This document shows positions 1 through 5,965 of a stretch of DNA of 6,057 bases, in pieces (the stretch's first letter is position 1; the number at the start of each line of letters is the position of its first letter). A program made the position numbers and the translations under genes. Source of the stretch: Psychroflexus sp. (lineage in GTDB: Bacteria > Bacteroidota > Bacteroidia > Flavobacteriales > Flavobacteriaceae); assembly GCA_003565575.1 (NCBI GenBank), contig PXBV01000117.1:1-6057 (forward strand), read 5' to 3'. The notes under the pieces were generated by a model. The model worked only from the letters and a program-made list of their open reading frames with translations. It had not been told where the DNA came from and searched no databases.

Positions 1-14
1 GATACAGCTAGAAT

Positions 15-52
15 AAAAAAACCTGCTTAATTGAGTTTAAGCAGGTTTTTTT
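15..52. terminator. Bidirectional intrinsic terminator
   Basis: A perfect inverted repeat has arms at 15-30 and 37-52 and a 6-base loop. The core stem is CCTGCTTAA paired with TTAAGCAGG, flanked by an A-run on the left and a T-run on the right. Either strand therefore gives a G/C-containing hairpin followed by a U-tract. On the minus strand it lies 16 bases past the stop codon of the short-chain dehydrogenase gene and should end that transcript. On the plus strand it could end a gene lying off the left edge, of which nothing certain is visible. Confidence 0.9.
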
Positions 53-67
53 TAGTATTTAAAATAA

Positions 68-781
68 TTATTTTTTAGGTGGTTGAGAAGGCCTTACCTC
101 TACCTTGCTTGGTAAAGTCCTAGGGTTCATCTTAAACAAGTCAACAACAATTTCGCCTAAATCTTCAGGCTGAATCTTCCATACATCACTTTCATCTGGA
201 GTATTACCGTTAAAATAGGAAGCAACAGATCCAGGCATAATGGTAGACACATTTATTCCATGATGTCTTAAGTCTAACATCACAGCTTGAGTAAATCCAG
301 TTAACCCAAATTTACTAGCATTATAAGCCGCACCTTTAGCAAAAAAGTTGGTACCTGCCAAACTAGAAATGCTAATAAAATACCCTTTGCTCTTTTTTAA
401 AGCATCAACACTAGCCTTTATAGTAAAAAACACGCCAGTTAGGTTAGTGTCTACAGTTTCCCTCCACTGTACTTCCGTAAGATCTTCAATACTGTGGTAA
501 TGACCTAGACCCGCGTTAGCAATAACGTAGTCCAACTGTCCAAATTCTTTTAGGATTTTATCCACTGCTTTGGTTTGGTGATCCATATACCTCACGTCAG
601 CTTCTATACCAATAGCTTTAACATTTGGGTTTGAGCTTTTCAAAAGTTCAACAGCTTGATCAGCAGCAGACTGAGAACGACTTGTAATTGCTACATTAAC
701 GCCTTGCTTCATAAGGGCGTCTGCTATTCCAAATCCAATTCCTTTACTACCTCCTGTGATATATGCAACTTTATCTTTCAT
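68..781 (-). CDS. SDR family NAD(P)-dependent oxidoreductase (classical, FabG-like)
   Basis: This is a 237-residue classical short-chain dehydrogenase/reductase, a soluble Rossmann-fold enzyme interconverting a carbonyl and an alcohol with a nicotinamide cofactor. Visible landmarks are the cofactor glycine motif TGGSKGIG (residues 9-16), D62 after the third strand, NAG (89-91), and the full catalytic tetrad N113, S140, Y153 and K157 (YNASK), followed by MPGSV (182-186). A lysine inside the glycine motif (K13) and R35 after strand 2 suggest NADP(H) preference. Length is normal for the family, and the tail ends in a proline/lysine-rich segment (VRPSQPPKK). The ATG at 781 gives the expected N-terminus a few residues before the first strand. 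The gene is monocistronic within the window and diverges from the mechanosensitive channel gene. It resembles 3-oxoacyl-ACP reductases, but no fatty-acid genes adjoin it, so the substrate is unknown and a fabG label is not justified. Confidence 0.93.
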   Translation of the reverse strand: MKDKVAYITGGSKGIGFGIADALMKQGVNVAITSRSQSAADQAVELLKSSNPNVKAIGIEADVRYMDHQTKAVDKILKEFGQLDYVIANAGLGHYHSIEDLTEVQWRETVDTNLTGVFFTIKASVDALKKSKGYFISISSLAGTNFFAKGAAYNASKFGLTGFTQAVMLDLRHHGINVSTIMPGSVASYFNGNTPDESDVWKIQPEDLGEIVVDLFKMNPRTLPSKVEVRPSQPPKK

Positions 782-803
782 AAATATGAATTTAAATTTT
801 GAG

Positions 804-811
804 TAAAATTA
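804..811 (-). promoter_or_regulatory. Possible -7 element for the SDR gene
   Basis: On the minus strand this reads TAATTTTA, one base off the Bacteroidota -7 consensus TAnnTTTG, and it lies 22 bases upstream of the SDR start codon. No recognisable -33 element is found at the usual distance. In such A+T-rich DNA a one-mismatch match is weak evidence. Confidence 0.25.
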
Positions 812-920
812 CAGCCTAATATTCAGCTAACTCCCCATTTTAAATAGTTTTAACGAACTTTAAAATGTAGTCCAAAATAAAAATTGATAACACACTTGTC
901 ATTTTTTTTTAAAATCTTTA

Positions 921-952
921 TTCAATTGATAATTAATAATAACTCAATTGAA
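921..952. repeat. Inverted repeat of two TCAATTGA palindromes, possible operator
   Basis: TTCAATTGA (921-929) and its exact complement TCAATTGAA (944-952) are separated by 14 bases. Each arm contains the self-complementary 8-mer TCAATTGA, at 922-929 and 944-951. The two 8-mers start 22 bp apart, about two helical turns, which would put them on the same face of the DNA. This is the geometry expected for two dimeric regulator sites, though the whole could also form a weak cruciform or hairpin. No T-run follows, so it is not a terminator. The regulator is unknown. Confidence 0.4.
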
Positions 953-1113
953 ATTTTGATAATAATTTTATTTAAGTAATCCAAGCATAAAATTGATTAT
1001 CATTTATTTATATTTTAATTTGAACATAATTTAAAGATATATTCTGCTGAAACTATCTATAAAAATCTAATAGTTTTAAATTGTATAAAGCCAGCAACTA
1101 CACTAAGAATGTA

Positions 1114-1121
1114 TAGATTTG
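1114..1121 (+). promoter_or_regulatory. Bacteroidota -7 promoter element for the channel gene
   Basis: TAGATTTG matches the Bacteroidota primary sigma factor -7 consensus TAnnTTTG at every fixed position. It ends 16 bases before the ATG at 1138. Transcription would be expected to start about 5-7 bases downstream, leaving a leader of roughly 10 A-rich bases with no Shine-Dalgarno sequence, a normal arrangement in this phylum. The -33 region (near 1091-1094) is a poor match, so strength is uncertain. Confidence 0.6.
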
Positions 1122-1137
1122 CAAAAAAATATAACTT

Positions 1138-2424
1138 ATGGATAAAAGTTCTTTTGCAAGGTATTTTTATGAACTTTTAAGTTCTTCAGATTTTATAAGT
1201 GAAACTGCTGCCATTTACTTAAATGCACTTATTAATTTTATACTTTTATTGATACTAGGCTCAATCGCTTTTAGAGTTTTAAGGTACATAGCCAATGTGG
1301 TTTTAGATAAACTAGCTAAAAAGACAAAAACACAGTTTGATGATTTTCTAGTAAAGAATAAAGTTTTTGTTTATCTCACCAATCTATTGATTTTATTGAT
1401 ACTTTATGAGCTTATTCCACTTGTTTTAATTGACTTTCCAGAATCAGAAATATATTTAGAAAAGGTATTTGAAGTGTGTATCATTTTTGTAGTGATATGG
1501 ATTTTAAAATCAATTTTCCTTACGATTAAAGATTATTTGAGGCTGTTTGATTCATTTAAAGATAAACCCATAGAAAGCTATATCCAGGTTTTTATGATTA
1601 TTATCTGGATTGTTGGTATTGTTGTTATTTTTTCAACACTTACAGGCAAACCGCTGTTTAAGTTTTTAACCGCTTTGGGGGCGTTTTCTGCTGTGTTGCT
1701 TTTGGTATTTAAAGACACCATTTTGGGCTTTGTAGCAAGCATACAAGTTACCGTCAACGATACAGTAAGACTTGGTGACTGGATTACTATGGAAAAATAT
1801 GGAGCTGATGGTGATGTGTTTGAAATTAATTTGGCATCTGTAAAAGTTAGAAATTTTGACAATACCATCACCACCATTCCCACCTATTACTTGATCTCAG
1901 ATTCGTTTAAAAACTGGAGAGGTATGAGTAACTCTGGCGGGAGAAGAATCAAAAGATCTATACTTATAAAAGCCAATAGCATCAAATTTTTAACTGAAGA
2001 AAACATAGAGGAATTAAAGAAAATAAAATTAATTACAAATTATATTTCAAAAAAACAACAAGAAGTAAATGAGCACAACTTAAAGCACAAAATTGACAAA
2101 TCTGTGCAAATTAACGGCAGAAATCAAACCAACTTTGGGGCGTTTAGAGTCTATATAGATCACTATTTAGAGCAGCATCCAGATATTAATAAGGAGATGA
2201 TGATGATGACAAGACAATTGGCTCCAACTCCAGAAGGAATTCCGCTTGAACTTTACGCGTTCTGTAAAGATAAAGTTTGGGCTAACTATGAACGCGTTAT
2301 GGCAGGTATTTTTGACCACCTACTCGCGGCTATCCCCTATTTTGACTTAGAATGTTTTGAATATCCATCTGGCAAAGATCTAAAATCTATTGCTTCCATA
2401 AATGGACCTGAACGAGGTAAATGA
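1138..2424 (+). CDS. ybdG: YbdG-type miniconductance mechanosensitive channel (MscS family)
   Basis: This 428-residue inner-membrane protein is of the MscS superfamily and is close in length to E. coli YbdG/MscM (about 415 residues). Hydrophobic segments lie at about 28-47, 78-97, 111-130 and 149-169, followed by the pore helix (about 172-205, alanine/glycine/leucine-rich, containing FKDTILGF). The beta-domain (about 210-265) carries the hallmark stretches RLGDWI (211-216), KYGADGDV (220-227) and TIPTYYLISDSFKNWRGM (246-263), with SGGRRIKR just after. A cytoplasmic alpha/beta domain runs to about 410 and includes PTPEGIPLELYAF (363-375). These middle motifs are characteristic of the YbdG branch rather than MscS itself. 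The family opens under membrane tension and, in E. coli, contributes a small conductance during mild hypo-osmotic stress. The start is firm: an in-frame TAA lies two codons upstream and the next methionine is at residue 152. The stop overlaps the start of the MFS gene, implying one operon. Confidence 0.92.
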   Translation: MDKSSFARYFYELLSSSDFISETAAIYLNALINFILLLILGSIAFRVLRYIANVVLDKLAKKTKTQFDDFLVKNKVFVYLTNLLILLILYELIPLVLIDFPESEIYLEKVFEVCIIFVVIWILKSIFLTIKDYLRLFDSFKDKPIESYIQVFMIIIWIVGIVVIFSTLTGKPLFKFLTALGAFSAVLLLVFKDTILGFVASIQVTVNDTVRLGDWITMEKYGADGDVFEINLASVKVRNFDNTITTIPTYYLISDSFKNWRGMSNSGGRRIKRSILIKANSIKFLTEENIEELKKIKLITNYISKKQQEVNEHNLKHKIDKSVQINGRNQTNFGAFRVYIDHYLEQHPDINKEMMMMTRQLAPTPEGIPLELYAFCKDKVWANYERVMAGIFDHLLAAIPYFDLECFEYPSGKDLKSIASINGPERGK

Positions 2425-3632
2425 AAGAATTTTTATACTTCATAAAAGGTGATTTCAAAAAAATTAGTTTTGGATGGATGTTAACCTTCCTTTCTAGTTT
2501 TGGTCAAACTTTTTTAATTTCTCTTTATGTTACTTCCATCTCATCCGATTTTGAAATTTCAGAAGGAAGCTTTGGAGCCATTTATGCTATATGTACCGTT
2601 TTAGCATCTTTTATTATGTTGACTGTTGGTCATACAGTAGATCATATTTCAATAAAAAAAGTGACAGCTTATACAATTGTAGGCTTAGCTCTATCCTGTA
2701 TATTGATGAGTGTCTCCTATTCTTTAATTTTAGTTTTCGTGAGTCTTGTTGGTCTTCGGTTAGCAGGTCAAGGCATGTTGAGCCATATCAACATGACAAT
2801 ATTATCTAAGTTTTATGATAAGAACCGCGGTAAAGCCTTAAGCTTTTCTACTTTAGGCTTTTCTTCTGGTGAGATGATTTTACCATTTTTATTAACCTTT
2901 TTGATTTCTTGGCTCAATTGGCGTTGGGCTATGATGGTGTCTGGTCTTTTATTAATCTCTTACTTATTAAGGCTCTATTTTACCAATCTTGACGATTTCA
3001 ATAAACAATTGAGCATAGGAAGACCCTCTTCTTTAAGTTTGCTAAAGGACTTTGGAAACATTATTAAAGATAGGCGTTTTTTAATTTTGATGCCTACCAG
3101 TTTTGCTATCAGTTTTACAGTAACAGCTGTAGTGTTTTATCAGTATGTATTTGTAGAACAAAAGGGCTGGTCAGTTCAACTTTATGCCAGCTTTTTTACT
3201 GGCTACGCTTTAACTAGATTAATTTTTTCTTTAGTAGGTGGCCTTTGGGTTGATAAATTTTCAGCTAAAAAAATGTTTAGATTTTATTTAATTCCATTAG
3301 GTCTTGGTTTATTGGGTTTTGCTTTGATCCACTCTATTTTTGGGGCCTTGATATTTCTTTTAATGATGGGTATAACGGTTGGAATGGCCGGTACTATAAA
3401 ATCTTCCATTTTAGCAGAAGTTTATGGAATAGAAAAACTTGGTGCCATAAGAAGTTTATACACCATGTTTATGGTAATAAGTACTGCGCTAGGACCTTTA
3501 CTTATAGGAATAATGATAGATAAAGGGCTAAGTATAGAAACTATTATGCTTAGCTTGTTTGCCTTCATCTTAGTTTGCCTAGTGAATGCTCAACGGATTA
3601 AAAGTGTACCTACAGTCTCTTCAAGCTATTAA
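2421..3632 (+). CDS. MFS transporter, substrate unknown
   Basis: This is a 403-residue major facilitator superfamily permease with about twelve hydrophobic helices. MFS signature A appears in both halves: G70-HTV-D74-HISI-KK after helix 2, and G274-LWV-D278-KFSA-KK after helix 8, the mirrored arrangement expected from the internal duplication. R113 with GQG (116-118) in helix 4 fits motif B, and a glycine-rich helix 5 (G146, G150, P155) fits motif C. The central loop (about 187-218) is short and charged. Its ATG shares the four bases ATGA with the channel's stop codon, so translation is probably coupled and depends on ribosomes ending the channel frame. Overall character suggests a small organic solute or anion porter of the MFS_1 group, but sequence alone does not fix substrate or direction. 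It could work with the channel or simply share its transcript. Confidence 0.88.
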   Translation: MKEFLYFIKGDFKKISFGWMLTFLSSFGQTFLISLYVTSISSDFEISEGSFGAIYAICTVLASFIMLTVGHTVDHISIKKVTAYTIVGLALSCILMSVSYSLILVFVSLVGLRLAGQGMLSHINMTILSKFYDKNRGKALSFSTLGFSSGEMILPFLLTFLISWLNWRWAMMVSGLLLISYLLRLYFTNLDDFNKQLSIGRPSSLSLLKDFGNIIKDRRFLILMPTSFAISFTVTAVVFYQYVFVEQKGWSVQLYASFFTGYALTRLIFSLVGGLWVDKFSAKKMFRFYLIPLGLGLLGFALIHSIFGALIFLLMMGITVGMAGTIKSSILAEVYGIEKLGAIRSLYTMFMVISTALGPLLIGIMIDKGLSIETIMLSLFAFILVCLVNAQRIKSVPTVSSSY

Positions 3633-3643
3633 TTTAACAAATA

Positions 3644-3667
3644 CTTAATTCAATTGACGCAATTAAG
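3644..3667. repeat. A+T-rich inverted repeat containing a third TCAATTGA
   Basis: CTTAATT (3644-3650) and AATTAAG (3661-3667) are exact complements around a 10-base spacer. The overlapping palindrome TCAATTGA (3650-3657) is the same 8-mer found twice upstream of the channel gene. It sits between the MFS stop codon and the promoter of the DedA-like gene. The stem is weak and no T-run follows, so an operator is more plausible than a terminator. Chance is also possible in DNA of this composition. Confidence 0.3.
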
Positions 3668-3692
3668 ATATGGTGTAATCTAGCTTTACCCT

Positions 3693-3700
3693 TATTTTTG
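3693..3700 (+). promoter_or_regulatory. Bacteroidota -7 promoter element for the DedA-like gene
   Basis: TATTTTTG matches TAnnTTTG at every fixed position and ends only 9 bases before the ATG at 3710. Nineteen bases further upstream lies TATGG (3669-3673), a partial match to the -33 element. Transcription starting 5-7 bases after the element would leave a leader of only about 2-5 bases, so the message may be effectively leaderless. This indicates that the gene has its own promoter, separate from the channel-MFS pair. Confidence 0.6.
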
Positions 3701-3709
3701 TAATCCATT

Positions 3710-4330
3710 ATGAGTAATAAAAAGAAAAAATCTAATCGTAAGTCTCACTTGAGGCTGCTACATCAGTATTACACTTATACTGGCTTTTATAGCTTTTTGG
3801 GTAGAAGCCTCATAAAAGCAGCTCCTCCTATTTTAATATTTATTGCCATTCTTTTGGGTATACACTTTTTTGTAATTGATGTGAATACTATGCTGATTTA
3901 CATCACAGAAAACTTCCCACCCGTAGCTGTTTTTGCTATATTTTTTGCTTCAGAATCTATTTTGGGACTTATTCCACCAGAAATATTTATAGCGTGGACT
4001 GGTAAATCTGTATCGCCTTGGGGGTTTCTATCTATACTAGCCATCCTATCCTATATTGGTGGTGTTATCTCCTACTTTGTTGGACGCGGTATTGCTAGTA
4101 TACCATCCGTTTTTGTTTTTTTAGAAGTCAAGATGGCAAAGCACATTAAAAACATGAGAAAATGGGGCGGTATTCTTATTATAGCAGGAGCTCTCTTACC
4201 TCTACCCTTCGCCATAGCGAGTATATCTGCTGGCATTATTAAATTTCCATTTGGAAGTTATCTGTTATACGGCATTCTTAGGTTAGTAAGGTTTGCTATA
4301 TACGGAAGTATTATATTTGGGGCTTTGTAA
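3710..4330 (+). CDS. Divergent DedA/VTT-domain (SNARE-associated-like) membrane protein
   Basis: This 206-residue integral membrane protein fits the DedA/VTT (formerly SNARE-associated) superfamily. A lysine/arginine-rich N-terminus (residues 4-15) precedes hydrophobic segments at about 38-57, 66-88, 103-126, 153-176 and 182-204. LIPPEIF (87-93), with P89, P90 and E91, matches the first re-entrant loop motif, and GALLPLPFAIASISAG (160-175) matches the second, ending in the conserved AG. The usual arginines of this second motif in canonical DedA proteins are absent. Family members move undecaprenyl phosphate or other lipids across the inner membrane and affect envelope stability; whether this small branch does so is inference. 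The start is firm: an in-frame TAA lies three codons upstream and the next methionine is residue 61. It has its own promoter and converges with the BCCT gene, with only 14 bases between stop codons. Confidence 0.75.
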   Translation: MSNKKKKSNRKSHLRLLHQYYTYTGFYSFLGRSLIKAAPPILIFIAILLGIHFFVIDVNTMLIYITENFPPVAVFAIFFASESILGLIPPEIFIAWTGKSVSPWGFLSILAILSYIGGVISYFVGRGIASIPSVFVFLEVKMAKHIKNMRKWGGILIIAGALLPLPFAIASISAGIIKFPFGSYLLYGILRLVRFAIYGSIIFGAL

Positions 4331-4344
4331 ACAAGTTACACAAA

Positions 4345-5874
4345 TTAATCTTTAAGTTTAGTTTCTGTTAATTCCAAAATTTTGTAGTCTTCTTTAAGTC
4401 CTACATACAAAGAATAACACATTAAAAATAGTATAATTGTGAACGGGAATGCAGAGACTATCGAAACAGTTTGAAGCGCTTCTAAGCCACCACCAATAAG
4501 AAGTACAGCGGCAATGCTTCCTTCAATTACTGCCCAAAAAACACGTTGAATTTTAGGTGTAACTTCTGCACCACCACTTGTTAGACTATCAACTACTAAA
4601 GAGCCAGAATCTGATGACGTTACAAAAAAGCTAATCACCAAGATGATGGCAACTAAATTAAGAAGTGTAGTAAAGGGATAGTTTTCAAAAAAAACGAATA
4701 GCGATATATCTGCATTGTTGATGACAGCTTGTGAGACAGAGGTTTCTCCTAGTAAAGCATCATGAATAGCTGCTCCACCAAAAGTGGTCATCCATAAAAA
4801 AATAAATAATGTAGGAATAATTAAAACACTTAAAATGAATTCCTTAATCTGCCTACCTTTAGAAATTCTGGCCATAAATATGCCTACAAATGGAGACCAG
4901 GCAATCCACCAACCCCAGTAAGTAATGGTCCAAGACATTTGCCAATTATTATTAGTATAACTCTCTGTCCAGGTGGAGAGTTCAAAAAAAGTGGTTAAAT
5001 AAGCTCCAATATTTTGAATATAGGATTTAAAGATGAAAAGTGTAGGTCCCAAAATTAATATTAAAACGAGAAGTATAACTGTGATTCTTATGTTCCATTC
5101 ACTTAAAAACCTTACACCTTTGTGCACTCCAGATACAACAGAAATAGTGGCTATAAATGTTATAAGACCAATACTTAAGACTTGAGTCCACTGTGTATTT
5201 GGAATACCAAACACATAATTAAGCCCTGCAGCAATTTGAGTGACTCCATAGCCTAATGTAGTTGATAACCCAAACAAAGTGGCTAAAACAGCAAAAATGT
5301 CAATAATATCTCCCCAGATTCCATAAATTTTTTCACCTAAAAATGGATAAAAAACAGACCTAAGTGTAAGTGGCAGACCTCTAGTGTAGGTGAAATAAGC
5401 TAATGAAAGACCTACAAGCGCGTATATTCCCCAAATATGAAGTCCCCAGTGTAGAAACGTAAATTTCATGGCTTTACTAGCAGCTTCTACATTCCCACCA
5501 TCTCCCAACGGTGGATTTATAAAATGGGTAAGTGGCTCAGAAATACTAAAATATAGTAAACCAATGCCCATACCTGCACTAAAGAGCATAGAAAACCAAG
5601 AACTGTTTTTAAACTCTGGTTTTGCCTTTGACCCACCAATTCTTAGTTTTCCGTATTTACTAAAGGCAATGTAAATCATGAAAAAAAGGAAAAAATTAAC
5701 GCCCAAAATATAAAACCAACCTAGGTTTTTGGACACTAATTCTTGTGTAACACTAAAAAAATTAGAGGCTTTATCAACAAACAACAGCGTTAAGCCTGTG
5801 GATAAGAAAATTAAAAACGAAGCGGGAAAGAAAACAGTTCTATTAAGCTTAAAGCCAAAGTTCGACTTGTTCAT
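4345..5874 (-). CDS. BCCT family betaine/choline/carnitine transporter
   Basis: This is a 509-residue secondary carrier with twelve predicted helices. Diagnostic BCCT features are SAGMGIGLLYFSISEPL (99-115), the glycine stretch of helix 3; HWGLHIWGIY (142-151) in helix 4; the tryptophan-rich helix 8 with W315, W320, W322, W323 and W326 followed by SPFVGIFMARISKGR (327-341); and FFVTSSDSGS (416-425) in helix 10. The aromatic residues correspond to the box that holds trimethylammonium groups. The GMGIG stretch and the T419-S420 pair match positions that bind sodium in BetP, so sodium-coupled uptake of glycine betaine or a similar osmolyte is likeliest; choline remains possible. Both termini are short: about 12 residues before helix 1 and about 17 after helix 12, without the long regulatory tail of BetP or BetT. 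An in-frame TGA seven codons upstream of the ATG supports the start. No consensus promoter was recognised. A terminator upstream separates it from the gene to the right, so it is probably monocistronic. Confidence 0.94.
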   Translation of the reverse strand: MNKSNFGFKLNRTVFFPASFLIFLSTGLTLLFVDKASNFFSVTQELVSKNLGWFYILGVNFFLFFMIYIAFSKYGKLRIGGSKAKPEFKNSSWFSMLFSAGMGIGLLYFSISEPLTHFINPPLGDGGNVEAASKAMKFTFLHWGLHIWGIYALVGLSLAYFTYTRGLPLTLRSVFYPFLGEKIYGIWGDIIDIFAVLATLFGLSTTLGYGVTQIAAGLNYVFGIPNTQWTQVLSIGLITFIATISVVSGVHKGVRFLSEWNIRITVILLVLILILGPTLFIFKSYIQNIGAYLTTFFELSTWTESYTNNNWQMSWTITYWGWWIAWSPFVGIFMARISKGRQIKEFILSVLIIPTLFIFLWMTTFGGAAIHDALLGETSVSQAVINNADISLFVFFENYPFTTLLNLVAIILVISFFVTSSDSGSLVVDSLTSGGAEVTPKIQRVFWAVIEGSIAAVLLIGGGLEALQTVSIVSAFPFTIILFLMCYSLYVGLKEDYKILELTETKLKD

Positions 5875-5925
5875 TGTATTATTTTTTTCAAGTCATTATT
5901 CATATTGCCTTGTTTTTTAAAACAA

Positions 5926-5954
5926 ATCAGGGCTGTTAAAAAAACAGCCCTGAT
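5926..5954 (-). terminator. Intrinsic terminator of the minus-strand gene at the right edge
   Basis: A perfect 12-bp stem, ATCAGGGCTGTT (5926-5937) with AACAGCCCTGAT (5943-5954), closes on a 5-base loop. Reading the minus strand, the hairpin is followed by TTGTTTT and lies 11 bases past the stop codon at 5966, the expected place for an intrinsic terminator. On the plus strand only a poor T-tract follows. It insulates the BCCT gene from transcription coming from the right. Confidence 0.85.
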
Positions 5955-5965
5955 ATAGTTTTAAG

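Larger units (their letters stand above)
782..1137. other. Divergent intergenic region (356 bp), very A+T-rich
   Basis: This region separates the minus-strand SDR gene from the plus-strand channel gene. No plausible protein-coding frame or structured RNA was seen; an ATG at 786 opens only six codons. It holds a pair of TCAATTGA palindromes (922-951), several TTGATAA-like words (883-890, 925-932, 955-962, and an inverted copy near 997-1002) and the promoter of the channel gene near its right end. It presumably carries the control regions of both flanking genes. Confidence 0.7.

Noticed and set aside
1..14. Possible 3' end of a plus-strand gene at the left edge
   Set aside because: Stop codons occur in more than one frame within these few bases and too little sequence remains to support a coding call.
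955..1010. GATAAT/ATTATC words resembling a Fur box
   Set aside because: The words do not assemble into the contiguous hexamer array of a Fur site and are common in A+T-rich intergenic DNA.
1578..1883. Open frame of 101 codons on the minus strand
   Set aside because: It is antisense to the conserved pore and beta-domain of the channel gene, has no recognisable family features and no promoter or leader of its own.
2196..2209. Tandem ATG repeat encoding four methionines in the channel gene
   Set aside because: It is only four trinucleotide copies, in frame within a conserved coding region; not a convincing phase-variation tract.
2591..2809. Open frame of 72 codons on the plus strand inside the MFS gene
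   Set aside because: It is an out-of-frame reading of a well-supported transporter; its composition (many Ser, Tyr and Cys) is typical of a shadow frame.
3644..3667. Inverted repeat after the MFS gene considered as a terminator
   Set aside because: The arms are almost all A/T with a 10-base loop and no following T-tract, so an intrinsic terminator is not supported.
5468..5920. Two short plus-strand open frames (5468-5674 and 5729-5920)
   Set aside because: Both lie mostly opposite the conserved N-terminal half of the BCCT gene and show no independent coding evidence.
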